Part shown: positions 20,773-29,413 of the stretch, piece by piece | Numbering within the stretch: the stretch's first letter is position 1 | Layout: each line of letters starts with the position of its first letter | From: Streptomyces celluloflavus | GTDB lineage: Bacteria > Actinomycetota > Actinomycetes > Streptomycetales > Streptomycetaceae | Direction: 5' to 3' | DNA: 64,000 bases | Assembly: GCA_000720995.1 (NCBI GenBank) | Contig: JOEL01000021.1 | Location: 1 to 64,000 of the forward strand | Program-made: the position numbers and the translations under genes | The notes under the pieces: model-generated | Database searches by the model: none | Told to the model about the DNA's origin: nothing | Seen by the model: only the letters and a program-made list of their open reading frames with translations

Positions 20773-21966
20773 TCAGGGCGCCAACTGCTTGAGGCGGGTT
20801 ACCGCCTCATTCAATACATCGGTCCGCTTGCAGAACGCGAAGCGGACGAACGGTGCGCCCTGGTCCTGGTGGTCGTAGAAGACGGCGTTGGGGATGGCGA
20901 CGACGCCGGCGCGTTCGGGGAGGGTGCGGCAGAAGGCGAAGCCGTCGTCGAAGCCGAGGGGGCGGATGTCGGTGGTGATGAAGTAGGTGCCGGAGGGGCG
21001 GAAGACCTGGAAGCCGGCGTCGGTGAGGCCGGTGGCGAGGATGTCGCGTTTGGCGCGCAGATCGTCGCGGAGGTCGGTGTAGTAGCTGTCGGGGAGGGCG
21101 AGCGCTTCGGCGACGGCGTACTGGAAGGGGCCGGCGGAGACATAGGTGAGGAACTGCTTGGCGGAGCGGACGGCGCCGACCAGCTCCGGGGTGGCGGTGA
21201 CCCAGCCGACCTTCCAGCCGGTGAAGGAGAAGGTCTTGCCGGCCGAGCCGATGGTGACGGTCCGCTCGCGCATCCCCGGGAAGGAGGCGAGCGGGAGGTG
21301 CTCGCCCTCGAACACGAGGTGCTCGTAGACCTCGTCGGTGATCACGAGCAGCTCGCGCTCGCAGGCGAGGCGGGCGACCTCGGCCAGTGCGTCGCGGGTC
21401 AGGACGGTGCCGGTGGGGTTGTGCGGGGTGTTGAGGAGGATGAGGCGGGTGCGGTCGGTGACGGCGTCCCGTAGTTCGTCCAGGTCGAGGGCGTACGAGC
21501 CGCTTTCGGGGTCCGGGCGCAGGGTGACCGGGACGCGGGTGCCGCCGGCCATCGCGATGCAGGCGGCGTACGAGTCGTAGTACGGCTCCAGGGCGATGAC
21601 CTCGTCGCCGGGTTCCAGCAGTGCGAGCAGCGAGGCGGCGATGGCCTCGGTGGCGCCCGCGGTGACCAGGACCTCGGTGTCGGGGTCGCAGGAGACGCCG
21701 AGGTGGCCGTAGAAGCGCTCCTGGTGGGCGGCGACGGCGGTGCGCAGTTCGGGGATCCCGGGGCCCGGCGGGTACTGGTTGCCGCGGCCGTCGCGCAAGG
21801 CGCGCACCGCCGCCTCCCGGACCTCCTCCGGCCCGTCGGTGTCGGGGAACCCCTGTCCGAGGTTGATGGCGCCGGTCCGTACGGCGAGTGCCGACATTTC
21901 GGCAAAGATCGTCGTTCCGAACTCGGCGAGGCGGCGGTTGAGCAGCGGTCGGTCCATGCGCGCCAT
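20773..21966 (-). CDS. Class I/II pyridoxal-phosphate aminotransferase
   Basis: The product has 397 residues. Its order of motifs is INLGQGFPDTDGP near residue 35, NQYPPGPGIPELR, the phosphate region VTAGATEAIAASL, the substrate segment NTPHNPTGTVL, the cofactor Asp in VITDEVYEHLVF, and the Schiff-base Lys in GSAGKTFSFTGWKVGW (about 237). The relatives are kynurenine/glutamine transaminases and the DapC-type N-succinyl-diaminopimelate aminotransferases of actinobacteria; I cannot choose among them. The ATG is at 21966. The 3' end abuts the toxin-antitoxin module, and a second, decayed copy of the last 22 codons lies 1 kb further on, at 19721. Confidence 0.9.
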   Translation of the reverse strand: MARMDRPLLNRRLAEFGTTIFAEMSALAVRTGAINLGQGFPDTDGPEEVREAAVRALRDGRGNQYPPGPGIPELRTAVAAHQERFYGHLGVSCDPDTEVLVTAGATEAIAASLLALLEPGDEVIALEPYYDSYAACIAMAGGTRVPVTLRPDPESGSYALDLDELRDAVTDRTRLILLNTPHNPTGTVLTRDALAEVARLACERELLVITDEVYEHLVFEGEHLPLASFPGMRERTVTIGSAGKTFSFTGWKVGWVTATPELVGAVRSAKQFLTYVSAGPFQYAVAEALALPDSYYTDLRDDLRAKRDILATGLTDAGFQVFRPSGTYFITTDIRPLGFDDGFAFCRTLPERAGVVAIPNAVFYDHQDQGAPFVRFAFCKRTDVLNEAVTRLKQLAP

Positions 21967-22174
21967 CCTGCGCCGAACCTCTGGAGTTCCTCAACCGTGC
22001 TTTGAGATCCGCGGGCCGCGGGCATCAGCCCGGTACGAACGGCACGGCGACCGTTCGCACGGTGACGGTTCGCGCGACGGCGGTGCCGAGCGGCGCAGGA
22101 CGGTACCGGGCGGCGGGCGGACGTGGACGGAGCGGTGCCTCGCTTCGGGGGACGGGAAAAGGGGTGTGGGGCAG

Positions 22175-22501
22175 ATGGGTATCGTGGTTTTCCTGGTGAT
22201 CTTCGTGGTGGTCGTGGGCCTGGTGGCGGTGGCCGCGCGCGGCGGCATCAGGCGGCGGCGCCGGGGTGCCGGTGCGCGGAGCGTGTCCGGGGCCGGTGTT
22301 CGGCGCGGGAGCGTTACCGCGCGGCGCGGGTCCGGGGCGGGTTCCGGGTCCGGGGATTCGGGTGGTGGCGGCAGTTGGTGGGCGGGGGATTCCGGGTCGG
22401 GGGGCGGCCACCATGGCGGGCATCACGGCGGCGGCCATTCCTGCGGTGGCGGTGGGGGTCACTCCTCCTGCGGCGGCGGGGGCTGCGGCGGCGGGGGCTG
22501 A
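22175..22501 (+). CDS. Single-pass membrane protein with Gly/His/Cys-rich tail
   Basis: The product has 108 residues. Residues 1-22 form one hydrophobic helix (MGIVVFLVIFVVVVGLVAVAA), followed by a positive patch (GGIRRRRRG), so the tail should be cytoplasmic. The tail is Gly/Ser-rich and ends in repeated GGHH, HSCGGGGG and CGGGG units with at least five His and three Cys. No family is recognised. Metal binding by the His/Cys tail is a fair inference but not shown. ATG 22175 follows AAAAGGGGTGTGGGG. The composition of the tail could also arise from slippage in G-rich DNA. Confidence 0.55.
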   Translation: MGIVVFLVIFVVVVGLVAVAARGGIRRRRRGAGARSVSGAGVRRGSVTARRGSGAGSGSGDSGGGGSWWAGDSGSGGGHHGGHHGGGHSCGGGGGHSSCGGGGCGGGG

Positions 22502-22804
22502 CCCGCACACATGCGGGTGGCCCATGGCGGTCCGCATATGCGTCGGGCGGTGGGCGGGGCGGTATCAACACCCTTGGGATGCTTGGTCGTTGAACAACTG
22601 AACTGCATGGCCCTCTGGGGGATGGAAACCCGGCGAAGATGGGTAAAAACGCTGTGGGCGATGTGCCTTTCGTGGTTCCCTCTTCCTTGAGAATCCCCCA
22701 GTTCTCGGACCCCATGTGGGCACGAGCCGGCAGGCAGTCGTACATTCCTGATCCTTCTCGGGCGGGCCGTCCCACCATCCCTTGCGTGCTTGTGGAGCCG
22801 ACCC
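22502..22804 (+). other. 303-base leader region before the DUF2617 gene
   Basis: No convincing gene. The stretch 22585-22760 is clearly less G/C-rich than its surroundings and holds TTGAACAACTGAACTGCATG and GGGTAAAAACGC, so it may be promoter and a long 5' leader. A frame from ATG 22639 is open across the following gene but has none of the usual codon bias, so I leave it out. I do not recognise a riboswitch class. Confidence 0.4.
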
Positions 22805-23326
22805 ATGCTCACGACCCTCGAAACGGCCTACACCGATACCCGTTCCTCCGACCTCGCCTGGGCGTTGGGCAGGGAACCCCTGCCGGCCCTGGCCGTGCTG
22901 GATCTTCAACTCGACGATGCACGAGTGCAGTTGAGGCTGCTCGGGGCCTCGCATCAGGTGCTTCTGGAAGAGGAGGGCGGCAGTTGCTCCGAGACGGTCG
23001 CCTGTATGCCGGGGAGCAGTACGCCGCTCCCCTTGGGCGTGGCCAAGCAGTTCGGCGACTGGGAGTACGAGTTCGCCGCGCATGTGGAGACCCTGTCGCG
23101 GGGCTCGTTCGCCGGGCGTGCGCAGGAGTTGCTCGCGCTGGTCGCCGAGCATCCGCACGGCCTCGCGGGGACGTTCCCCGGCTCGCCGCACGCGTTCACC
23201 GCGCTGCTGGCGCAGCGCCGGCAGGGCCAGGTGCGCTGGCGGACCTGGCACGCCTATCCGCAGGAGGGCCGGCTGGTGGCCACGCGTACCCGCGTGGGCG
23301 TACGGGCGCCGGTCGCGGCGGGGTAG
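22805..23326 (+). CDS. DUF2617 family protein
   Basis: The product has 173 residues and is cytosolic, with no signal or membrane helix. It begins MLTTLETAYTDTRSSDLAWAL, followed by LAVLDLQLDDARVQLRLLGASHQVLL, a Cys-containing loop, the FGDWEYEFAAHVETL segment and the conserved HPHGLAGTFPGSPHAFTALLA motif, ending WRTWHAYPQEGRLVATRT. Proteins of this family are found next to spermidine-synthase-like genes in Streptomyces, as here (23596). Function unknown. ATG 22805 was chosen as the first residue of the conserved block; a start at 22790 would add five residues. Confidence 0.8.
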   Translation: MLTTLETAYTDTRSSDLAWALGREPLPALAVLDLQLDDARVQLRLLGASHQVLLEEEGGSCSETVACMPGSSTPLPLGVAKQFGDWEYEFAAHVETLSRGSFAGRAQELLALVAEHPHGLAGTFPGSPHAFTALLAQRRQGQVRWRTWHAYPQEGRLVATRTRVGVRAPVAAG

Positions 23327-23595
23327 CCCCGGTTCGGGTGGGTGGGCCGGGGGCGCATCCGGCCCGCCCCGGGCGGCCGTGGGGGCGCGCCGCCGTCGTG
23401 GGTGCTCGCGGGGCGTGCGCCCTGGGCTGTGCGGAGGCGGCCCGCGCGGTACGGAGGTGTTCCGCGCGGAGCGCGGGGGCGCCGCCGGACAGCCGCCCCG
23501 TGTACCGGTGCCGGTTCCGGCTGTCCGGCGTGGGGCGCAGACTGCACTCCTGTGGGTGACGAAGAGGTACGGAATCGTCACGTAGCGTTCATTTC

Positions 23596-25320
23596 ATGAT
23601 CGATCCGCCAGAGCCCGCTGTCACCGGTGTCCTCAGGCCGTCGCAGGCCACGGCGCCGGTGCGGCTGCCCGTGCCCGCCGGGCTCGGGCGGCTGCTCGTC
23701 CTCCTCGTCGTCTTCGTCTGCGCCGCCTGCGGTCTGGTCTACGAACTCGAACTGGTCGCGCTGGCCAGCTATCTGGTCGGCGACTCCGTCACCCAGGCGT
23801 CGGTCGTGCTGTCCGTCATGGTCTTCGGGATGGGCGTCGGGGCGCTGCTGGCCAAGCGGCTGCGCTGCCGGGCGGCGGTCGGCTTCGGTGCGGTCGAGGC
23901 GGCCCTCGCACTGGTCGGCGGCAGCTCCGCGATGGCGCTGTACGCCTGTTTCGCCTGGTTCGGCCAGTCCCGCTCCGCGCTCGTCGCGTTCTCCCTGGCC
24001 ATCGGTGTGCTCGTCGGCGCCGAGGTGCCGCTGCTGATGACGCTGATCCAGCGGGTCCGCAGACAGGACCCGGGCGGCGCGGTCGCCGACCTCTTCGCCG
24101 CGGACTATGTCGGCGCGCTCGTCGGCGGTCTGGCCTTCCCGTTCCTGCTGCTGCCCGGCTTCGGCCAGTTGACCGGCGCGCTGGTCACCGGAGCGGTCAA
24201 CGCGGTGGCCGGTGGCGCGCTGGTGCTGTGGCTGTTCCGGGAGGATCTGACCGGCCGGGCGCGCTGGGCGCTGCTCGCCGTCAACGCGCTGGCGCTCGCC
24301 CTGCTCGGGGCGGGGGTGCTGCTGGCGACGCCCTTCGAACGCGCCGCCCGGCAGGCGGTGTACGGCTCCGCGGCGCGGGTCGCGGTGCAGACCGGCGTCC
24401 AGGAGGTGGTGCTGACCGGCGGTACGGGCGGCGGGGCCGGTGCGGGGCGGGAGAGGAAAGGTTCCGGCCGGCCGCTGGCGCTCTATCTGGACGGTCGGCT
24501 GCGGGTCAGCGCGGACAACGAGTTCCGCTACCACGAAGCCCTGGTGCATCCGGCGATGGCGGGCGGTCCGCACGGCCGGACGCTGGTCCTCGGCGGCGGC
24601 GACGGACTGGCGGTGCGCGAACTCCTGCGCTACCGCACGGTCCGCTCGGTGACCGTCGTCGAACTCGACGCGGGGCTGCTGGAGCTGGCGCGTACGGACC
24701 CCGGCCTGTCCTCCCTCAACCGACGTTCGCTGAGCGATCCGCGGGTGCGGGTGGTGACGGCCGACGCCTTCGACTGGCTGCGGCAGCGAGCCGCGCCCGC
24801 CCCGGGGCACCGGCCGCGGCCGTACGACGTGATCGTCTCCGATCTGCCCGACCCCGGCATCAGCGCGAGCACCAAGCTCTACTCGCAGGAGTTCTACGGT
24901 CTCGCGCTGCGGGCGCTGGCCGACGACGGGCGGCTGGTGGTGCACGCCGGGCCGCCGGGCGCGCGGCCGCGGTCCTACTGGACGGTGGATGCGACCATCC
25001 GGGCGGTGGGCCTGTCGACGGTCCCGTACCGCATCGACGGCGGGCGTCCGGAGTTCGCCGGGGGCCCGGACCGTGCCGCCGACCCGGACCCCCGGGCCGC
25101 GCGGCCGGGCCCGGCCGCGGTGCCGGCGGCGGGCGCGCTGCGGTACTGGGGTTTCCTGCTGGCCGCGCGCCATTCGCCGCGGCTGGACGTGGCGCCGGAC
25201 GCGCCCGTGTCGGCGGCCGTCAGCCGCGAGACGCTGCGGGCCGGCCGGTACGCGGTCGCCCGCGGCCGGATCCCCGGTCTGCCGCCGTCGACCCTGATGC
25301 ATCCGCGCTATCAGCCGTGA
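23596..25320 (+). CDS. Membrane-linked spermidine-synthase-like aminopropyltransferase
   Basis: The product has 574 residues. The N-terminal ~250 residues hold about seven membrane helices (from [33 protein letters not shown] through [13 protein letters not shown]). The C-terminal half is a class I methyltransferase-like spermidine-synthase domain: [26 protein letters not shown], then the nucleotide loop [17 protein letters not shown] (about 330), [21 protein letters not shown] and [11 protein letters not shown]. In polyamine synthases the DLPDP segment carries the catalytic Asp. Whether such membrane-fused forms make spermidine is not settled. It follows DUF2617 after 270 bases on the same strand. 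Confidence 0.85.
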   Translation: MIDPPEPAVTGVLRPSQATAPVRLPVPAGLGRLLVLLVVFVCAACGLVYELELVALASYLVGDSVTQASVVLSVMVFGMGVGALLAKRLRCRAAVGFGAVEAALALVGGSSAMALYACFAWFGQSRSALVAFSLAIGVLVGAEVPLLMTLIQRVRRQDPGGAVADLFAADYVGALVGGLAFPFLLLPGFGQLTGALVTGAVNAVAGGALVLWLFREDLTGRARWALLAVNALALALLGAGVLLATPFERAARQAVYGSAARVAVQTGVQEVVLTGGTGGGAGAGRERKGSGRPLALYLDGRLRVSADNEFRYHEALVHPAMAGGPHGRTLVLGGGDGLAVRELLRYRTVRSVTVVELDAGLLELARTDPGLSSLNRRSLSDPRVRVVTADAFDWLRQRAAPAPGHRPRPYDVIVSDLPDPGISASTKLYSQEFYGLALRALADDGRLVVHAGPPGARPRSYWTVDATIRAVGLSTVPYRIDGGRPEFAGGPDRAADPDPRAARPGPAAVPAAGALRYWGFLLAARHSPRLDVAPDAPVSAAVSRETLRAGRYAVARGRIPGLPPSTLMHPRYQP

Positions 25321-25444
25321 GGCCGGGCGGGCAGGGCCGGGCCGGGGCGCCGGGGTGTTGCTGCGGGGGCACGAAGGGCCGGTGTGCAGAAAGTCGCGCG
25401 GGGGCGGGCCCAGGGCCGGGGAGTGCTGGGTAGGCTCCGGTGTC

Positions 25445-26323
25445 ATGGAGCATGAGGTGTACGTTCCGTTTCCCGTCGGGACGGTGCGGCAGGCGCTGAC
25501 CGAGCCGGAGCGCGTGGCGCGCTGTGTCCCGGGAGTCCAGCTCGACGCCGATGCCGCCCCGGCACACCCCAAGGGCCGCCTGCGGCTGCGTATCGGCGGC
25601 TCCACGATCACTTATCGCGGCACCCTGACCGTCACCCCCGGCGCGGGTGCCGGCGGCGGTGCCGCGGACGGGGTGGGTGTCGAGGCGCACGGCGCGGAGG
25701 TGCGCGGCGACGGGACGGCGGCGCTGACGCTGACCGTACGGCTGTCCCCGGCCGCCGGCCCCGACCTCGGTGCCGGTCCGGGGACGACGCTGACCTGCTC
25801 CGGCACGGTCCGCAGCGCCGGCCGGCTCGCCGAGGTCACCGCCCAGTCCGCCGCGACCGCGGGGCGCCGTCTGCTGGACCGCTTCGCGGAGAACCTCGCC
25901 GCGGACCTGGCGGAGCGCCCGGTGGGCGGGGCGGGGAAGCCGGCGGGCCCGGGGAACGTGAACGGTACGGACGGTCCGGAGACCGGCGGGGACGGCGCCG
26001 ACGAGGCGCACGGGCACGGGACGTTCGACGCCGAAGTGCCGCCGCCCGCGCTCGGCCCGCTCGCCGACGCGGACGGTGCGGACGACGGCTATGACAGTGA
26101 CGCGGACGATTCCGTGCCCGCCGAGGCCGCGCACGCGCGGCGCACGATGATCGGGCGCAGCGCGGAGGAGGTCGACCACGCCCCGCCGCGCGGGCGGTAC
26201 GCCCCGGTGCCCGCGCCCGAGGCGAACGGGACCTCGGTGGTGCTGCGCTGGGCGGCGCCGGCCGCCGCGGTGGTGCTGGCCTCGGCCGTGGTCGTCAGCC
26301 GGGTGCTGCGCCGCCGCCGGTGA
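25445..26323 (+). CDS. SRPBCC/CoxG-like protein with C-terminal membrane anchor
   Basis: The product has 292 residues. The first ~155 residues have the pattern of a carbon-monoxide-dehydrogenase-subunit-G (CoxG) type SRPBCC lipid/ligand-binding fold: EHEVYVPFPVGTVRQALTEPERVARCVPGVQ, the GRLRLRIGGSTITYRG strand and GRRLLDRFAENLAADL at the helix. A long acidic low-complexity stretch (about 160-230) follows and the C-terminus is one hydrophobic helix (WAAPAAAVVLASAVVV) with an RRRR end, so it is probably tail-anchored. There are no coxMLS genes next to it. ATG 25445 is preceded by a short spacer with no strong ribosome-binding site. Confidence 0.7.
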   Translation: MEHEVYVPFPVGTVRQALTEPERVARCVPGVQLDADAAPAHPKGRLRLRIGGSTITYRGTLTVTPGAGAGGGAADGVGVEAHGAEVRGDGTAALTLTVRLSPAAGPDLGAGPGTTLTCSGTVRSAGRLAEVTAQSAATAGRRLLDRFAENLAADLAERPVGGAGKPAGPGNVNGTDGPETGGDGADEAHGHGTFDAEVPPPALGPLADADGADDGYDSDADDSVPAEAAHARRTMIGRSAEEVDHAPPRGRYAPVPAPEANGTSVVLRWAAPAAAVVLASAVVVSRVLRRRR

Positions 26324-26475
26324 GCCCGCTGCCGTCGGCCCGCCGCGGCTGAGCCCGGTGTACGGGGCGTATAGCGGGGGCCGGACGGGTGCGCCGGGTG
26401 GCCCGTGGCGGCCCGCGTCCACCGTGGGCCCGCGTCCGGCGGTGCGGGTGGCGGCGCACCATTAGGGTCGGTCCC

Positions 26476-27342
26476 GTGAGAACCGACAACACCACGCAGA
26501 GCGCGTCGCAGATGCCGGCGGACGGCGTGCGGCTGGCCGCCGGAGACGCCGAACTGACCGTCCATCCGGACAACGGCTGCCGCATCGGCAGTCTCCGCGT
26601 CGGCGGTACGGAACTGCTGCGGCAGGGCGCTCAGTACGGCTGCTTCCCGATGGTTCCGTGGTGCGGCCGGATCGCGCTCGGGCGGTTCCGCAACGGCGGT
26701 GAGCTGCACCAGATGCCCGTCAACGCCGCACCGCACGCCATTCACGGCACGGGCCGCGACCTCCGCTGGCGGACGGCCCGTTCGAGCGCCACCGCGGCCG
26801 CCTTCACCTACGATCTCGCCGACCCGGCGGCCCCCTGGCCCTACCCGGGGATGGTGACCCAGCTGGTCGAACTCGCCGAGGACGGCCGTTCGCTCACCCT
26901 CACCATGGGCGTCGAGGCGGCCCAGGACTCCTTCCCGGCGCAGGCGGGCTGGCATCCCTGGTTCGTACGGCACCTCGACGCGGCGGAGGACGGGGACGAC
27001 AGCGGTGCGCAGGTGCGCCTCGACTTCGCCGCGGAGTGGCAGGAGGAGCGCGGCGAGGACCACCTGCCGACCGGCCGGCGGATCCCGACGCGGCCGGGGC
27101 CCTGGGACGACTGCTTCGGGATGCCGCAGGGTGTGGACGTCACGGTGACCTGGCCGGGGCGGCTGGAGCTGAAGGTGACCAGCCGCGCCGAGTGGGTGGT
27201 GATCTACGACGAGCAGGAGGCGGCGGTCTGCGTCGAGCCGCAGTCGGGCCCACCGAACGGCCTCAACACGCTGCCGCGCCTGGTCACCCCCATCGACCCG
27301 CTGGAGATCTCCACGACCTGGAGCTGGCGGACCCTGACCTGA
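26476..27342 (+). CDS. Aldose 1-epimerase (galactose mutarotase)
   Basis: Interconverts alpha and beta anomers of aldoses in the cytosol. The 288-residue product starts at GTG 26476. The sugar-binding supersandwich fold is recognisable from NGCRIGSLRVGGTELL (about 35-50), the His-containing PHAIHGTGRDLRW (about 95), the second catalytic His in GWHPWFV (about 158) and the catalytic Glu region VCVEPQSGPPNGLNT (about 255). A 9-bp hairpin (27368-27392) lies between this gene and pyrE on the same strand. There are no galactose or maltose catabolic genes directly beside it. Confidence 0.88.
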   Translation: MRTDNTTQSASQMPADGVRLAAGDAELTVHPDNGCRIGSLRVGGTELLRQGAQYGCFPMVPWCGRIALGRFRNGGELHQMPVNAAPHAIHGTGRDLRWRTARSSATAAAFTYDLADPAAPWPYPGMVTQLVELAEDGRSLTLTMGVEAAQDSFPAQAGWHPWFVRHLDAAEDGDDSGAQVRLDFAAEWQEERGEDHLPTGRRIPTRPGPWDDCFGMPQGVDVTVTWPGRLELKVTSRAEWVVIYDEQEAAVCVEPQSGPPNGLNTLPRLVTPIDPLEISTTWSWRTLT

Positions 27343-27434
27343 GTCCGCGGCCGCACCCGGGGCCGCGGCCGGTGCCCTCCTGCGGCACCGGCTGCGCCCC
27401 GGCCCCGTCCCCGGGCTGCCCTAAGCTCGTCCGT

Positions 27435-27977
27435 ATGAGCGAGGACGTACGCGGCGCGCTGCTGCAACAGATCAAGGACAAGGCCGTGGTGCACGGCAAG
27501 GTGACGCTTTCCTCCGGTATGGAGGCCGATTACTACATCGACCTGCGCCGGATCACGCTGGACGGAGAGTCGGCGCCGCTGGTCGGGCAGCTGATGCTGG
27601 ACATCACCGCCGACCTGGACTACGACGCGGTCGGCGGGCTGACGCTCGGCGCCGACCCGGTCGCCACCGCCATGCTGCACGCCTCCGCCGCGCGCGGAAA
27701 GCGGCTGGACGCGTTCGTCGTGCGCAAGGAGCAGAAGAAGCACGGTATGCAGCGCCGTATCGAGGGGCCGGACATCAAGGGCCGCCGGGTGCTGGTGGTC
27801 GAGGACACCTCCACCACCGGTGGGTCGCCGCTGACCGCCGTCACGGCGGCGCGTGAGGCGGGCGCCGAGGTCGTCGCGGTCGCGACGATCATCGACCGTG
27901 GTGCCGCGTCGGCCATCGCCGACGCCGGTCTGCGCTATATCACCGGCTACCAGCTCGGGGACCTCGGCCTGGACTGA
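27435..27977 (+). CDS. pyrE: Orotate phosphoribosyltransferase
   Basis: Makes OMP from orotate and PRPP, the fifth step of de novo UMP synthesis. The 180-residue product has ATG at 27435, the substrate loop SSGMEADYYIDLRRITL (about 27-43), a catalytic loop around VVRKEQKKHGMQRRIEG (about 98-113) and the PRPP signature VLVVEDTSTTGGS (about 119-131). The length is that of the short actinobacterial form. It is separated by an unusual palindrome with a parS sequence from fba. Confidence 0.95.
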   Translation: MSEDVRGALLQQIKDKAVVHGKVTLSSGMEADYYIDLRRITLDGESAPLVGQLMLDITADLDYDAVGGLTLGADPVATAMLHASAARGKRLDAFVVRKEQKKHGMQRRIEGPDIKGRRVLVVEDTSTTGGSPLTAVTAAREAGAEVVAVATIIDRGAASAIADAGLRYITGYQLGDLGLD

Positions 27978-28079
27978 GCGCGGCCAGGAGCGGTTCCGGG
28001 CGCGGCCCGATTGTGGCGGAGAAGTCGTGACTTAGGTCCCGGACCCTCTTTCCGACCGCTCTGACCAGCAGCTTTCTCA

Positions 28080-28115
28080 AGGGGCGGGCTGTTTCACGTG
28101 AAACAGCCCGCCCCT
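28080..28115. promoter_or_regulatory. parS-type ParB-binding site inside a 36-bp perfect palindrome
   Basis: The 18-base arms 28080-28097 and 28098-28115 are exact reverse complements. The central 16 bases (28090-28105) read TGTTTCACGTGAAACA, the full consensus for chromosomal parS; the Streptomyces parS consensus GTTTCACGTGAAAC is contained without mismatch. The flanking GGGGCGGGC arms would also form a GC-rich hairpin in RNA, and the position is 100 bases past pyrE, so it may double as the pyrE terminator. Streptomyces parS sites cluster around oriC, so it implies an origin-proximal location. Confidence 0.85.
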
Positions 28116-28242
28116 GGTGTGTGCCCGCCGTATGGGGGATGTGGAGCAATCGGGTAAGTCTGGGAAGATGAGGACGGCGATGTCGTCGCCCCCTGGTCAG
28201 GGCCAAGAACGCACACTCCCGCACATCACAAGGAGCGGACAG

Positions 28243-29265
28243 ATGCCCATCGCAACTCCCGAGGTCTACAACGAGATGCTCGACCGGGCGAAGGCAGGCA
28301 AGTTCGCCTACCCGGCCATCAACGTGACCTCGTCGCAGACCCTGCACGCAGCACTGCGCGGTTTCGCCGAGGCCGAGAGCGACGGCATCATCCAGATCTC
28401 CACCGGTGGCGCGGAGTTCCTGGGCGGCCAGTACAACAAGGACATGGTGACCGGCGCCGTGGCGCTCGCCGAGTTCGCGCACATCGTGGCCGCCAAGTAC
28501 GACATCACCGTCGCGCTGCACACCGACCACTGCCCCAAGGACAAGCTCGACGGCTACGTCCGTCCGCTGATCGACATCTCCGCGGAGCGCGTCGCCAAGG
28601 GCGTCAACCCGCTCTTCCAGTCCCACATGTGGGACGGCTCGGCCGAGACCCTCGCGGACAACCTGGCCATCGGCCAGGAGCTGCTCGCCAAGGCCGCCGC
28701 CGCCAAGATCATCCTTGAGGTCGAGATCACCCCGACCGGTGGCGAGGAAGACGGCGTCACCCACGAGATCAACGACGAGCTCTACACCACGGTGGACGAC
28801 GCGCTGCGCACCGCCGAGGCGCTGGGTCTGGGCGAGAAGGGCCGCTACCTGCTCGCCGCCTCCTTCGGCAATGTGCACGGCGTCTACAAGCCGGGCAACG
28901 TCGTGCTCCGCCCCGAGCTGCTGAAGGACCTCCAGGAGGGTGTCGGCGCCAAGTACGGCAAGGCGTCCCCGTTCGACTTCGTCTTCCACGGCGGTTCCGG
29001 TTCCAGCGAGCAGGAGATCGCCACCGCGCTGGAGAACGGCGTGGTCAAGATGAACCTGGACACCGACACCCAGTACGCCTTCACCCGCCCGGTCGTGGAC
29101 CACATGTTCCGCAACTACGACGGTGTGCTGAAGGTCGACGGCGAGGTCGGCTCCAAGAAGACCTACGACCCGCGCACCTGGGGCAAGGCCGCCGAGGGCG
29201 GGATGGCCAAGCGTGTGACCGAGGCGTGCGCCAACCTGCGCTCCACGGGCACCCGTCTCAAGTAG
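28243..29265 (+). CDS. fba: Fructose-bisphosphate aldolase, class II
   Basis: Zinc-dependent glycolytic aldolase, cleaving or forming fructose 1,6-bisphosphate in the cytosol. ATG 28243 follows AAGGAG. The 340-residue product begins MPIATPEVYNEMLDRAKAG. The zinc site is in VALHTDHCP (about residue 95), with further ligand regions ILEVEITPTGGEEDGV (about 163) and the phosphate loop FVFHGGSGSSEQEI (about 247-260), followed by VKMNLDTDTQYA. This is the class IIA form usual in actinobacteria. It is monocistronic between the parS palindrome and a terminator. Confidence 0.97.
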   Translation: MPIATPEVYNEMLDRAKAGKFAYPAINVTSSQTLHAALRGFAEAESDGIIQISTGGAEFLGGQYNKDMVTGAVALAEFAHIVAAKYDITVALHTDHCPKDKLDGYVRPLIDISAERVAKGVNPLFQSHMWDGSAETLADNLAIGQELLAKAAAAKIILEVEITPTGGEEDGVTHEINDELYTTVDDALRTAEALGLGEKGRYLLAASFGNVHGVYKPGNVVLRPELLKDLQEGVGAKYGKASPFDFVFHGGSGSSEQEIATALENGVVKMNLDTDTQYAFTRPVVDHMFRNYDGVLKVDGEVGSKKTYDPRTWGKAAEGGMAKRVTEACANLRSTGTRLK

Positions 29266-29323
29266 CCACCGGCACCTCCCGGGCGGCAGCACCGCACGGC
29301 GCCGGTGCACCGCGGTTCACCGA

Positions 29324-29354
29324 GGGCTCCGCATCCGTCCAGGATGCGGAGCCC
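29324..29354 (+). terminator. Terminator of fba
   Basis: GGGCTCCGCATCC (29324-29336) pairs perfectly with 29342-29354 across a 5-base loop, followed by TT. It is 60 bases past the fba stop. Confidence 0.8.
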
Positions 29355-29413
29355 TTCCGCGTGTGAAGTCGGGACCTGCGACCCTGTGGCCCGCCGCGGG
29401 GCCAGGAGAGCGT

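Noticed and set aside
22639-23559. Long open frame over the DUF2617 gene in another phase
   Set aside because: Codon third positions lack the G/C bias seen in the DUF2617 frame, and the translation has no family features.
28080-28115. The palindrome as terminator only
   Set aside because: The central 16 bases are an exact parS consensus, which a random terminator would very rarely contain; both functions may coexist.
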